A stretch of DNA of 64,000 bases from Microbacterium laevaniformans (lineage in GTDB: Bacteria; Actinomycetota; Actinomycetes; Actinomycetales; Microbacteriaceae): NCBI RefSeq assembly GCF_016907555.1, contig NZ_JAFBCE010000001.1, positions 2,914,001 through 2,978,000 on the forward strand, read 5' to 3'. The first letter of the stretch is position 1, and each line of letters opens with the position of its first letter. A program made the position numbers and the translations under genes. Under the pieces are notes generated by a model that saw only the letters and a list, made by a program, of their open reading frames with translations, did not search any database and had not been told where the DNA came from. Below are positions 1 through 8,722 of the stretch, in pieces.

Positions 1-178
1 ACCGCCGACCCGCTTGGATGGTCGCCAGCTCCATGCTCGGGAGCGAGTGGAGGATCTGGCGCTCAAGGTCCGGCGGGTAGACAAGCATCCACACTCTCTC
101 GCCACCTGAGACGTTGTCCTTCCAGGTCAGGGACAACTCGGCCTTGTACGCATCGACGAGATCGGAGACACGGCTCAT
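1..178 (-). CDS. brxB: BrxB-domain (DUF1788) protein, N-terminal part only
   Basis: The reading frame starts with ATG at 178, overlaps the brxA stop by four bases (ATGA) and runs off the window start, so only about 59 residues are visible. The residues KAELSLTWKDNVSGGERVW followed by a LVYPPDLER stretch resemble, from memory, the N-terminus of BrxB-domain proteins of BREX phage-resistance systems (pattern L-x-W-x-x-N-x-x-G-x-x-R-V-W, then YDP-x-x-ER). The translational overlap with the brxA-like gene supports an operon continuing leftward. In BREX, BrxB is a small conserved component of unknown biochemistry acting with PglZ, BrxC and the PglX methylase. Those partners would lie to the left. 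The identification rests on remembered family patterns over a short stretch. Confidence 0.6.
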   Translation of the reverse strand, partial: MSRVSDLVDAYKAELSLTWKDNVSGGERVWMLVYPPDLERQILHSLPSMELATIQAGRR

Positions 179-930
179 GCGGCACCGCCGAGGGCCGGGA
201 ATGACACGTCAACCACGTTGCCCGCGACGAGCAGGTCGAGGAGGCCCTGGGTATGCGCGTCCCGCAGCGCCTCCAGGGTGCGTCCGGGAGCGAGCCCCAG
301 AATCTTCGACCACGGGTTATCGAAGACGCCGAGGCCGCGCCCGCCGGCGAGGTACCCCAGGTAAGCCGCGTACGCGATGGCCGCCGGGCGGGCCTCCACC
401 TCGGTGCGCACCTTCTTGGAGCGACCGGCGAGATGACCGGTCTGGGTCCAGCATGCCCCCGTGTTACGGCCAGTCTTTCCGAGGGTTGACTCCGACATCT
501 CGTTGCCGAACTGTGCGGCGACAGCAGCGGTGAGGTCTGCCGATGTCACGCCCGAGCCCACCGGGAGGTCCGCGATCGCGGTGAACGAGGCCCGGAGCAC
601 CTCGTCGCGTATGAAGGCCAGCAACCCGGCCAAGAGCGGGTGCGACGACGGATCGATGTCCCAGAAGTGCCGCAACGCTGTGAACTCCGGGCGAGCCGGA
701 TCCAGGAGGTACAGCTCGCGCAGGTGGCGGAACGAACGCTGGCGACCAGCATGGGTTGGGCGCCCGAGGATATTGCTGTCGACGACCGCTTCTCGGTATT
801 GCTCCGCGGACGCGTCCTTGGGTACTGCATGGAGCAGCTCGACGAGGTGCGGAATGCTGATGGTGTGGCTGGCTGTTGTCCGCAGCTTGCCGAGGGCGAA
901 GTCGCTGTCGGCGGCGTCAGAACTCGTCAT
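175..930 (-). CDS. brxA: BrxA-like (DUF1819-type) BREX protein
   Basis: 251 residues from ATG 930, preceded by GGAGAG at ribosome-binding distance; a longer frame to 1035 has no comparable start signal. The N-terminal region (KLRTTASHTISIPHLVELL, then AVVDSNILGRPT and a large aliphatic-acidic helical part ending IRDEVLRASF) follows the layout of BrxA proteins: a short start, a segment with N-x-L-G-x-x-T/S, then paired helical domains. BrxA of type I BREX is a small DNA-binding component. The stop overlaps the ATG of a BrxB-like gene, the pairing expected in BREX loci. It is somewhat longer than the usual ~200 residues. A search of the full protein against BrxA profiles would settle it. Confidence 0.5.
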   Translation of the reverse strand: MTSSDAADSDFALGKLRTTASHTISIPHLVELLHAVPKDASAEQYREAVVDSNILGRPTHAGRQRSFRHLRELYLLDPARPEFTALRHFWDIDPSSHPLLAGLLAFIRDEVLRASFTAIADLPVGSGVTSADLTAAVAAQFGNEMSESTLGKTGRNTGACWTQTGHLAGRSKKVRTEVEARPAAIAYAAYLGYLAGGRGLGVFDNPWSKILGLAPGRTLEALRDAHTQGLLDLLVAGNVVDVSFPALGGAA

Positions 931-1418
931 CGGTCGGTGCTCTCCACTGTTAGGCGGGTGTGGGAGCAGGCCGCTGTGACATCCGCGCCACGCTGATATG
1001 CGTACGTCCCTAAGGCTACCGAGGCGCGCCGACAATGTCCGGTTTCAGCGGTTCCGGCGTGGTCGCCAGCCGCGAATTTTGGCCTCAGCACCCGTTCGAG
1101 CGCCCTCGCTCCACGAAATACGCGGCTCGACGAGCCTGCGGCAGCGTGCTGCCGGTGTCTCGCACAACTCACAACTACTTTGAGGGCACGGACAAACAAG
1201 CCCGCGAGCACAGGATGGAGCTGCAGATCGGACTCGCCGGTCAACGGTTCACCTTCCCACCGACGAAGTGGGGACAGAGTCCGCTGCTCCACAGCGACGC
1301 CGTTCTCAAGGCGTACACGACCATCCGCGACCATCGGATCGCCCACTGAATCGCGGGATGCAGCAGCGTCGAGTGAGGCGTCGGTGCCATCGCCCGATGC
1401 GTCCTCAAGTAGCTGCCG
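931..1418. other. Gene-free stretch upstream of brxA
   Basis: This 488-base stretch separates the brxA-like gene from the XRE regulator. Open frames cross it on both strands (for example plus 1035-1349 and the frame extending brxA upstream), but none has a convincing ribosome-binding site or recognisable protein. It probably holds the promoter of the BREX-like operon; I see no clear -35/-10 pair. A decayed gene fragment, possibly the frame ending at 1349, cannot be excluded. Confidence 0.4.
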
Positions 1419-1649
1419 CTACGACGGGCGGACGTCCTGCAGTAGGTCGAGCGGCTCGACGCCGAGCTGGTCCGCGAGTTTCGATACCGAGTCGAGGGTC
1501 AAGTTCCGTTCACCGCGCTCGACAGAGCTGAGATAGGTCCTGTCGTAGCCCAGGTCGTGCGCAAACTCTTGTTGCGAGCGGCCGCGCGCGTGACGGAGCA
1601 GTCGGAGGTTCTCCCCGAGCGTCCTGTTCAGCGGGCCACGCTTGTCCAC
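1419..1649 (-). CDS. Small XRE-family HTH regulator
   Basis: 76 residues from a GTG start. Nearly the whole protein is one Cro/C1-type helix-turn-helix: NLRLLRHARGRSQQEFAHDL, then recognition helix DRTYLSSVERGERN and the closing helices LDSVSKLADQLGVEPLDLL. Stand-alone proteins of this size include restriction-modification controller proteins and regulators of defence or mobile elements. A perfect 9-bp inverted repeat lies 19-51 bases upstream of the start and is a likely autoregulatory operator. The gene lies 490 bases before brxA on the same strand, so regulation of the BREX-like operon is possible but unproven. Confidence 0.85.
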   Translation of the reverse strand: MDKRGPLNRTLGENLRLLRHARGRSQQEFAHDLGYDRTYLSSVERGERNLTLDSVSKLADQLGVEPLDLLQDVRPS

Positions 1650-1668
1650 CGTTCGAGCGTGACAACCT

Positions 1669-1700
1669 GATACTCATCAGTCGACGTACTTATGAGTATC
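1669..1700. promoter_or_regulatory. Perfect 9-bp inverted repeat, probable operator
   Basis: GATACTCAT (1669-1677) and ATGAGTATC (1692-1700) are exact inverted copies separated by 14 bases. They lie between the XRE regulator (start 1649, minus strand) and the plus-strand lipoprotein gene. Half-sites 23 bases apart suit two dimers or a dimer spanning two helical turns, as with controller-protein operators. Binding by the adjacent XRE protein is inferred. Confidence 0.6.
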
Positions 1701-1826
1701 ATTGGCGGCGAGCCTTGCCGCAGCGGCGTGTGCTCCATGTCCGCCACGCTGACGAAAGGAACGCGTCGACGCGCAGCAATCCTTGGCACTGTGAGCCAAG
1801 GATTCGGATGGCTCGACCTGACGCCC

Positions 1827-2240
1827 ATGACCGCGACCCGCGAGGTGCACTCGTTCCGGCCCATCCGCGCCGTGTGCGCGATGATCTTGGTCGCCAGCGG
1901 GACTACTGCCTCGCTCGCCGGCTGCTCGAGCGCGTCGAGCGTCGATGGGAACTACATCAAGATCGCCGAAACGAGTGGGATCAGCTCCGCCTGGATAATC
2001 CAGGGCGACTCGATCCGATACGTCAACGGCAGCTGCAGTCAGTACGACCTCGACCACGAGCCCGCGGTGCTCAGCGAGGATCTCACTCGCATCACCGACC
2101 CCGAGACCGGCGAGAACTACACGCTCGCCTGGTACGACGACCGCGCGGGCTTCGTCTGGGAGGGTCACGGGGCTTCATCCGCGACGATTCCGAGATCGGC
2201 AAGAGTGCGGTTGAACGCTGGGAAACAGCCTGTGGCATGA
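1827..2240 (+). CDS. Predicted lipoprotein, cargo of the transposon
   Basis: 137 residues from ATG 1827. The N-terminus has a basic region (RPIRAV), a hydrophobic stretch and a lipobox L-A-G-C at residues 29-32, so the mature protein would be lipid-anchored on the outer face of the membrane. The mature part is polar, with repeated Y/W and D/E (NYIKIAETSG, YTLAWYDDR, FVWEGH), suggesting a small beta-rich domain. I recognise no family. Alternative in-frame starts exist at 1692 and 1737, but they put about 45 unrelated residues before the signal sequence. No strong ribosome-binding site decides between them. Stand-alone lipoproteins on defence islands can be exclusion or immunity proteins; that is speculation here. 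Confidence 0.55.
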   Translation: MTATREVHSFRPIRAVCAMILVASGTTASLAGCSSASSVDGNYIKIAETSGISSAWIIQGDSIRYVNGSCSQYDLDHEPAVLSEDLTRITDPETGENYTLAWYDDRAGFVWEGHGASSATIPRSARVRLNAGKQPVA

Positions 2241-2372
2241 AGTGGCTGCAGTGACCCACGGGACCCTGCTCGTTCTAGACATCGACGATGTCGGGGCGGT
2301 GCGGCGCGACCTGCAGCCGGCGGCGGATGAGTCTGGCGCGAGGCCACCTGACGGCACGACGAGGAGACGAGC

Positions 2373-2774
2373 ATGACCGGGAAATCCGTCGAGTTCGTCC
2401 TCGAGTCCGATGATGTGCTCGAGTTTGACCGCCTGGCAGGCATCCACACCGGTGGCGACCGCAACGCTTTGCTCCACCAGGCGATCCGGATCATGGCAAC
2501 GCGGGACCGGGCTGAGCGGTTGCAGCGTCTCCAGGCGCGGATCCACGCCACCATCGGTAGGCCGAGCCTCTCCGAGGAGGTCAACCACTGTCCAGACACA
2601 AGCCCAACGTTGACGGCCTCAATCCGCGAGGCGCGCGCTGTCATCACCGCATGCGATGACGCGCCCGTGGACGAGATGGATGTCTTCTTCTACGCACGGG
2701 GTTACAACGCGCTTCGGTTCGCTCTCGAGGATCTCCTGACCGCGATCGATCTTCACCTCGGTCAGAGCCGATAG
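2373..2774 (+). CDS. Ribbon-helix-helix-like small protein
   Basis: 133 residues from ATG 2373, with GAGGAGA at ideal ribosome-binding distance. Residues 5-45 (VEFVLESDDVLEFDRLAG, then NALLHQAIRIMATRDRAERL) show a beta strand followed by two helices, as in CopG/ParD/VapB-type DNA-binding proteins. The C-terminal half, rich in acidic and aromatic residues (DEMDVFFYARGYNALRFALEDLL), is not one I recognise. No toxin-like gene follows on the same strand, since tniQ converges on it 253 bases away. It could be a stand-alone regulator of cargo or of the tns operon. Confidence 0.5.
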   Translation: MTGKSVEFVLESDDVLEFDRLAGIHTGGDRNALLHQAIRIMATRDRAERLQRLQARIHATIGRPSLSEEVNHCPDTSPTLTASIREARAVITACDDAPVDEMDVFFYARGYNALRFALEDLLTAIDLHLGQSR

Positions 2775-3027
2775 TTCGTCTCACGCCCGCCGCCTGGGTT
2801 GATCGCCACGCGACGATCACAGGTCCCAGTCGCTGAAGTCGAAGACCACCGGCTCGGGGTCGGGCCAGTTTCGCGCGGGAGCCAGGTCTGCGGGCGATCG
2901 GGAGGCCGGCCAGCTCGGTTGTCCAATCGACCGAACTGATGAGTCGGCCGGACGGAGCAGGGTGCGCGGCGATCGCCTATCGAACATGACTCGGTACACG
3001 ATCCACATTCCTTCACGAACCGATGCG

Positions 3028-5460
3028 TCACACTCGGCTCTGTGAGGCATCGTCAACTGACTCATCGCATGCGCCGTAACACTGGTCGCCCGAGCGGAAT
3101 GCGCGGCGTAGCTCGGTCGCAAGCGTCTCGCCTCGCGCCGTGAGAGTAAGAGGTCCGCCCCGGACGGCAGCCTGAAAGAGTGGGCCGCCCGCGTCATGTG
3201 CGATTCTCTTGAGTTGAGCCCGGACGGTTCCTACGGGTGCTCCGAGGGATGAGGCGGCGGCGCGCATCGAAGGTTGTCCGACAGCCGCGAGATAGCGTTG
3301 CGCGCGTTGCACCCCGTTTCGACCGATGAGCACTTTCCGGAGGAGCGAAGAGTCACCCGCGAGCGGGTGCGGATGCATCATGGCAACCGTGCTTCCAGTG
3401 CCACGATCTCGGGCTTCGATGCCGGCCTTCCGGAGGCTCCTGCGGATGAGTGTCGTCGAGCAGCCCGCCTGGTCAGCGATCTGAGCGATTGTGAGTTTGT
3501 CTGCGATGTATCGGTCGCGCAACCAGTCCGGATCGAAGTGGAACTCGCGCGGCCGCCCGATGCGGCTGTCGGTGTCAATGTCATGCAGCACACGGGCGAT
3601 TGTCTGACGCGAGAGACCCGCCTGTTCGCTGAGCTCGCGCATGGTGGCGCCCGCACGGTAGGCACGTTGCATCGCGCGCGCGGTAGGCGCCGCGATGTCG
3701 CGCGCGGGTCGGGCCACGGGCCAGATGACCTCCTCACCCGCGGGCGCGGGAGGAAGGTCGAGATCGGCGACAAGTTCGTGACTGGGTTGCCATTCCAGTG
3801 GCTCTTGGATGTCGTTCGTCGCGAGGAACTCACGACCCACCCGAGTGAGTGCAGCTCTGACCAACGCTGGAATGCTGCTGCCGAACTCGCCGACCTCTCG
3901 GTCGTTCACTGTGAGCCTGTCGCGCCAGGCCGTCGGGGCGTGGAGCAGTGGGCTCCCAGTGATTCGCTGAAACAGGTAGTGCTTGGCGGTCACATACCGC
4001 CGCGCGCTTCCGGGATGAACATTGCATTCCCGGCAGATCGCGACCCACTGGTCGCGGGGGAGCAAGCCTTCGCAGTCAAGCGCTCGTCGTCTGGAGTAGT
4101 CGATGGGCACGTCAGTCTGAGCGAGATGCTCTGCCAGTCTGATGAGTGCTACGATCGTGCCGCTCTCCGAGGGGCTCTGCCCCAGTTGCCGCATGACTTG
4201 GGTGACCTGTCCGCTCGGGGCCTGCGGATCCAGGTACTGAAGAGCGGCCGCGTGGGTGAGCGGTGTACCCGCGAGCGTCACCGCCGCTGACAGGGCGGTC
4301 GCAGCGATCTCCCGGTTTGTCCTGCGAGGAACGAGTCGACGCGCCCACGCGTCCCAGAGCATGATCGGCAGTTTGCGTGCCGTTGCAGCCGGGTCGGCTG
4401 CCGGGATACTTGCGGACTGGAGCACTGCGGTGGGCCTCCGCCGTCGGCCCAGCGAAGCCGCCATGAGTTCCTGGAGTTGCGGCGTATGTGGGGAGTACGT
4501 CGTGTATGCGGATAGCCGGCCGTTGAGGAGGCGTAGTGCACTCTCGCGATCCTGCAGCGCCTCAATGGCCAGCGTCACGCCGACGGCGATGCTCGCGGCC
4601 CTCTCTGGCCGTCCCTTGGTCCAGTCGCCGAGAGGTGTCTCCGCCTGGAATCTCATCGCGAGCGGAAGATTGGCGTCGGTGCTGACGAGGTCGGCTTGCT
4701 CTTGAGCGATGTTGCGGCCCAGGCGGGCAAGGAGTCTGAGGTCATCCAGAACGACCAGGGCGGGCTGGGGCATCTGCGCGTAGATGCCAAACGACGCGCG
4801 TCCCGATGACAGAGTTCGGAACACGGTGCGCTGAGCATCCAGAACGGCGCCGCCGACCTCGATGCGATGCGCGTCCGCCGTGAGGTCCCCTCGGCATCGT
4901 TTGTCGCGCACCGCTGTTCCAGATGCACGGTTGTGACAGTGACCGGGTCGTGGGATCAGGTTCCCTGGGTGGCCTCGGCGTCTCGGCGGCAGTCCACACG
5001 CCGCGCAGGTATCAGCGAGCAAGCGGCGGTGACGTAAGCACGCGAAGCCCGTGGGCAGCTGCCAGGACATCCGCCAGCGCCCCCCGTCGTCCGCCAGGCA
5101 CTCTGGACAGAACCGGCCACCATTCCCGGCGACAGGGGCGCCGCCGCTGAGAGAGCCGTTTCGGGCGTGGCGCGCCCCGAACTGCCAGAAACGCACACGC
5201 GTCATCTGATGGAACTCTTCGGCGGCGATGCCGGTAGCAGCCTCGAGGGTTGAGGCCTGCCCCGCGTCAAGCCTGATGGCCCACGCGGCGGTTACCCCAC
5301 CCCCTCTCCAGGTTCCGTCCTCCCCGAGCAGCCCGAGAGCGATGGCCATCTCGCAGACTGTGGCGTCATGCGCGTGTGCCATCGCCTCGAACCAGGAGTC
5401 GAAAGGTTCGTCCGGCAGCGGACGGATGACGAGCGGCAGGCGACGGACTTCCTGTGTCAT
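3028..5460 (-). CDS. tniQ: TniQ/TnsD-family target-selection protein
   Basis: 810 residues, ATG start overlapping the tnsC stop (ATGA). The N-terminal TniQ domain has the LPLVIRPLPDEPFDSWFEAM start and a zinc-binding part: C118, C121 (CPEC), C141, H144, C152, C155 (CAAC), with C175/H176 and C189 beyond. TniQ/TnsD proteins bind the attachment site and recruit TnsC. The C-terminal 200 residues carry three helix-turn-helix units: about 605-627 (MRELSEQAGLSRQTIARVL), 656-680 (IAQIADQAGCSTTLIRRSL) and a LysR-like one at 730-790 (MRAAASSLGAPVGTVRAQL, then LTLTARGE). Such a long C-terminus is expected of a TnsD-type reader of a fixed chromosomal site. Since the element abuts the dnaB 3' end, that sequence is the inferred target. 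No second tniQ is visible. Confidence 0.9.
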   Translation of the reverse strand: MTQEVRRLPLVIRPLPDEPFDSWFEAMAHAHDATVCEMAIALGLLGEDGTWRGGGVTAAWAIRLDAGQASTLEAATGIAAEEFHQMTRVRFWQFGARHARNGSLSGGAPVAGNGGRFCPECLADDGGRWRMSWQLPTGFACLRHRRLLADTCAACGLPPRRRGHPGNLIPRPGHCHNRASGTAVRDKRCRGDLTADAHRIEVGGAVLDAQRTVFRTLSSGRASFGIYAQMPQPALVVLDDLRLLARLGRNIAQEQADLVSTDANLPLAMRFQAETPLGDWTKGRPERAASIAVGVTLAIEALQDRESALRLLNGRLSAYTTYSPHTPQLQELMAASLGRRRRPTAVLQSASIPAADPAATARKLPIMLWDAWARRLVPRRTNREIAATALSAAVTLAGTPLTHAAALQYLDPQAPSGQVTQVMRQLGQSPSESGTIVALIRLAEHLAQTDVPIDYSRRRALDCEGLLPRDQWVAICRECNVHPGSARRYVTAKHYLFQRITGSPLLHAPTAWRDRLTVNDREVGEFGSSIPALVRAALTRVGREFLATNDIQEPLEWQPSHELVADLDLPPAPAGEEVIWPVARPARDIAAPTARAMQRAYRAGATMRELSEQAGLSRQTIARVLHDIDTDSRIGRPREFHFDPDWLRDRYIADKLTIAQIADQAGCSTTLIRRSLRKAGIEARDRGTGSTVAMMHPHPLAGDSSLLRKVLIGRNGVQRAQRYLAAVGQPSMRAAASSLGAPVGTVRAQLKRIAHDAGGPLFQAAVRGGPLTLTARGETLATELRRAFRSGDQCYGACDESVDDASQSRV

Positions 5461-6569
5461 TTCTTCTTCACCCGACCGCGCAGTGGGTGATGCAAACGGT
5501 GTCTCGCAAGCTGCGCGGCTGTGATTCCTTGCGCAGCCTGACCCGCAGCGTCGATCTTGATTTCCTCGAGAAGCTCCTCGTCGAGCCGCTCGCGGCCGGT
5601 ACGAATCGCTCTTGCTGAACCAAGCCGGATAAGTTGCATCAGCGACCCGATCACTCCGGTGGACCTGATGAAAAGGTAGTCATGCAGGTCGGTGAGCATC
5701 CCCGGCTTCATTCGCGCGAGTACAAGCTTCTTCTCGATGGCCAGGAGTGTGGCTTCCCACACCCGGTCACCGCGCGGCGCGGTCAGGTCGAACGGGTTGA
5801 CCTCGAGCTGCATCCATCGGCGACCTGTCTGCGCGAGCGCGAGGCTCTTTCGGTCGCGCCCCTCGGAGAACAAGCCATGGCCCTCGAGGCCGACGCCCGC
5901 GAACACGAAAGTTGCGGGATACTCGTTCGCGAGCCATTTCAGCTCGTTGGCGACCTTCTCCCCGTTTTCGGTGTTGGGTTTGAGGAAGTGTATGTCGTCG
6001 ACGAGAAGAAGCCTGGTCTCATGGCGCCTCACACACTCTGCTGCCGACGCAGCAAGATCTCGGCTTGGCATGCGTCCGTAAGCGGCTGCCGCCGCAGCGG
6101 GGTGCGCGTAGAACCGGTGGATCTGCAGGTGCAGTCCCTTGATCGTGACTTCGCCGGGCAATGGAATCTTGCACACGGGGATCCGCAGCACATCGCCGCC
6201 CTCGTCAACATGCGGGCCTAGCGTGCGCACCTGCTTGAGGAAGAACGCTCGACCGAATGCATCAAGAGTGGTGGATTTGCCCAACGAGGGGGGTGAGTCG
6301 ATCGCGGCGGCGGGTCGCACGAAACCAGGCTCCTGCACGTTGCTGTCGAGGAGGTCGTGAAGCTGCTCATGCACCGCATCGACTTGAGGCGTGCGCAGCA
6401 GAATGTTGCCGTGCCACACGCGTCTCGACTCGTTGTAGCGCTCGCGATCCCGTTCGCTCAGTTTTTCGAGTTCGGCGATCGACATCCGTGGTGGCTCTGC
6501 GGGGCCCGGTCGCTCGCAGAAACGCTGCCAGCCTTCGTACGTCGCCGTACTGTACTGCGCGCTGCTCAC
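5457..6569 (-). CDS. tnsC: TnsC AAA+ ATPase, transposition regulator
   Basis: 370 residues, ATG start overlapping the tnsB stop. The AAA+ core shows a Walker A region at 91-100 (DSPPSLGKST; the first glycine of the classic motif is Ser) and Walker B LLLVDDIHFL at 187-196. The protein carries signals between target-bound TniQ and the TnsAB transposase and confers target immunity in Tn7. It is shorter than Tn7 TnsC (555 residues) and closer in size to TniB/TnsC of smaller Tn7-like elements. Its C-terminus ends in a basic stretch (RLHHPLRGRVKKK). All four core genes overlap by 4 bases, so expression is probably translationally coupled. Confidence 0.92.
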   Translation of the reverse strand: MSSAQYSTATYEGWQRFCERPGPAEPPRMSIAELEKLSERDRERYNESRRVWHGNILLRTPQVDAVHEQLHDLLDSNVQEPGFVRPAAAIDSPPSLGKSTTLDAFGRAFFLKQVRTLGPHVDEGGDVLRIPVCKIPLPGEVTIKGLHLQIHRFYAHPAAAAAAYGRMPSRDLAASAAECVRRHETRLLLVDDIHFLKPNTENGEKVANELKWLANEYPATFVFAGVGLEGHGLFSEGRDRKSLALAQTGRRWMQLEVNPFDLTAPRGDRVWEATLLAIEKKLVLARMKPGMLTDLHDYLFIRSTGVIGSLMQLIRLGSARAIRTGRERLDEELLEEIKIDAAGQAAQGITAAQLARHRLHHPLRGRVKKK

Positions 6570-8722
6570 AGGTCCTCCAGCGCGGTGGCGTAGAAGTCCG
6601 ACTGATCGTGGTCCTCCTCGGTCGGATCGAGTTCCTCGTCCAGGTCGTCGTCCCCCGCCGCCTCGGGCGCAGTGAGTGCGAGTGTCGACAGTGGCGCCCC
6701 TACGAGTTCTGCCGCGAGCGTCGGTTGACCGTTCCTATGCTCCGCTAACAAGGTCTGCGCCAGGTCGAGCGAGGTCACCTGGGTAGGTGATTCTGCTCGC
6801 CGTTGAGCCACAGCAAGTCGGGCTGACGCGCGGCGCTCCGTCGGGGTCAGTTCCTTGCCCGCCCCCCACTTGGCGAGAAGACTGTTCATCGCGGCAGCGA
6901 TGTCTGCGGCATCCTCCCCGCCTGAGAGCACGAGCTTCTTTGCGAAGTCCAAGGCGTCGATGCTGAATGGCAGATTGATCTCGCTGATGCGGTTCCAGGT
7001 GAGGGTGTGCCACACACCGTCGTCCGGGTCATGGAAGTACAGGTAGCGCAGGTCATCGGGGTTCACCGAGAAGGGCCACTTCCGCTTCTGCTCGGTGTGG
7101 AGCTTTCGTTCAAGGTCGCGATATTTCGTCACGATGTCGCTCGTGTACACGAGGTTGTCGTTCTGTACGCCGTAGTGGTTGAACTTCCGATAGATCACCG
7201 GCAGCATCTCGAGCATGACGTTGCGGTCCTTCGGCATCCGCAATGTGCCAGCGTGAGCGATCCCCTGTTCGTACCGTTGCTGAGGGCTCAGCTCCACGCC
7301 CGGAAAGAGCGGATCGAAAAGTCCGCTGTGCGGCGACCGGTGGTACACCGTGGCCACCCATTCGCGGATGATTTCTTCCAGTTCTGAGAAGGTGTATACC
7401 GACTCGTCTTCAGGTGACCGGCCACGAGCACTGAGATCTGGGCCTTTGTAGCCGGGCAGGTTAGCCAGTAGCGACGTGAGAGTCTTGAAGAATCGCTCGA
7501 CCGCTGCCTTGTCCGTCGGCATGTACACGCGAGCGGGCTGAACCGAAATGCCGAGTCGGGCACACACGTTCAGCACGTGCTCGGACACGAAAGGCTTGCC
7601 GTGGTCCACGACGATCGCGTCAGGGATCATCGCTCGGCGAAAGCGTGCGACGTCGATGTGTTCATCGTGAATGATGAGCGTGTCCGGCACCCCCACATAG
7701 GGGTCGACGGCCAAGGCTGGTCGCGTCTCGGCGATATCGACGGGTAGCATCGCCTCGAGCAGGACACCGGCAACATCCAGAGATCGCGTCGTGGGAACCA
7801 CCCGAAGGCCGATGATCGCGCGCGAGTACAAGTCGATCGCAACGGTCAATTCGCTGTTGAGCCACCGGCCGGTCCGCTCATCGAATGCGAACACATCAAG
7901 CCGTGTCGAGTCGAGCAGCACGTACTCTCCAGGGCGACCCGGTGCAAGCCGTCCATATCCGCCTTTCGGCCTGTTCGCGATCGAGCGTTTGCCCTTGGTG
8001 CTGCCCTCAAGAATGTTGCGGCCATCACTCATCTGGCGGAGCTTTTCGTACTGGGCGGATTTCGAGGGGATCCGCACAACACCGGGACCGTGGACGCGCT
8101 CGAGTCTTGCCTCGATCCGTTGCATGAGAATGTTCGTCGGTATGCGGGGCCCATCGTGCTGCTCGCGAAGAATCGTCCGAGCCATGTCGAGCCAACGCGG
8201 GTCGACCTCCCTCGCGCCGCTCGCTCCAGGCAGCGGAGTTCTGCGTGCGAGTCCTACTTCGTCTTCGTCCTCGTATCGCTTCTTCCAGTCCCAGATCGTC
8301 CGCTCTCCGACGCCAAGTTCTCGAGCCTTGGCCTGAACTCGGCTCGTCATCGACGCGTCAGGGGCATACTGCGGCTGCGGTTCTCCAGCGCGCGGGAAAG
8401 CGGGGCTGCCTGATCGGTAGCCCGTCAGCAGCTCGCGAATGTGATCAGCACGCGTCCGCACCCTCTCGAGCTCCGCTCCGGATAGTTCCTGCCAGACCAC
8501 GACCGGTGAAGCCGCCGATGAGCTCTCGAACGTGGCGAGGCGTGCGCGTCCGCCCTCGACAGCGGGAATAAGCAATTCCACGAACCGAATGCGGAAGTGT
8601 GCGCCCTTCGCACTTCTCAGAACGACGGATCCTCCCGCGAACTCGACGATCTCGCACAACGCGCCATCCCAGATGACCTTCGCGCCGATCCGCAGAACAA
8701 CTGTGGCGGGCTGGTTGGTCAC
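6566..8722 (-). CDS. tnsB: TnsB DDE transposase
   Basis: 718 residues from GTG 8722, which overlaps the tnsA stop as GTGA. An open frame extends 105 codons upstream but runs antiparallel-like through tnsA and is low-complexity, so the GTG is chosen. Order: N-terminal beta region (WDGALCEIVEFAGG), HTH (ARELGVGERTIWDWKKRYE at about 133-151), integrase catalytic core with D271 (LLDSTRLDV), D373 (VVDHGKPF) and E409 (DKAAVERFF), giving D-D-35-E, then a Mu-type C-terminal beta barrel and an acidic tail (EEDHDQSDF) like that through which TnsB contacts TnsC. Length matches Tn7 TnsB (702). It binds the end repeats and joins 3' ends to the target. Confidence 0.95.
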   Translation of the reverse strand: MTNQPATVVLRIGAKVIWDGALCEIVEFAGGSVVLRSAKGAHFRIRFVELLIPAVEGGRARLATFESSSAASPVVVWQELSGAELERVRTRADHIRELLTGYRSGSPAFPRAGEPQPQYAPDASMTSRVQAKARELGVGERTIWDWKKRYEDEDEVGLARRTPLPGASGAREVDPRWLDMARTILREQHDGPRIPTNILMQRIEARLERVHGPGVVRIPSKSAQYEKLRQMSDGRNILEGSTKGKRSIANRPKGGYGRLAPGRPGEYVLLDSTRLDVFAFDERTGRWLNSELTVAIDLYSRAIIGLRVVPTTRSLDVAGVLLEAMLPVDIAETRPALAVDPYVGVPDTLIIHDEHIDVARFRRAMIPDAIVVDHGKPFVSEHVLNVCARLGISVQPARVYMPTDKAAVERFFKTLTSLLANLPGYKGPDLSARGRSPEDESVYTFSELEEIIREWVATVYHRSPHSGLFDPLFPGVELSPQQRYEQGIAHAGTLRMPKDRNVMLEMLPVIYRKFNHYGVQNDNLVYTSDIVTKYRDLERKLHTEQKRKWPFSVNPDDLRYLYFHDPDDGVWHTLTWNRISEINLPFSIDALDFAKKLVLSGGEDAADIAAAMNSLLAKWGAGKELTPTERRASARLAVAQRRAESPTQVTSLDLAQTLLAEHRNGQPTLAAELVGAPLSTLALTAPEAAGDDDLDEELDPTEEDHDQSDFYATALEDL

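Noticed and set aside
1035..1349. Plus-strand open frame upstream of brxA
   Set aside because: No ribosome-binding site or recognisable domain; could be a relic but not supported as a gene.
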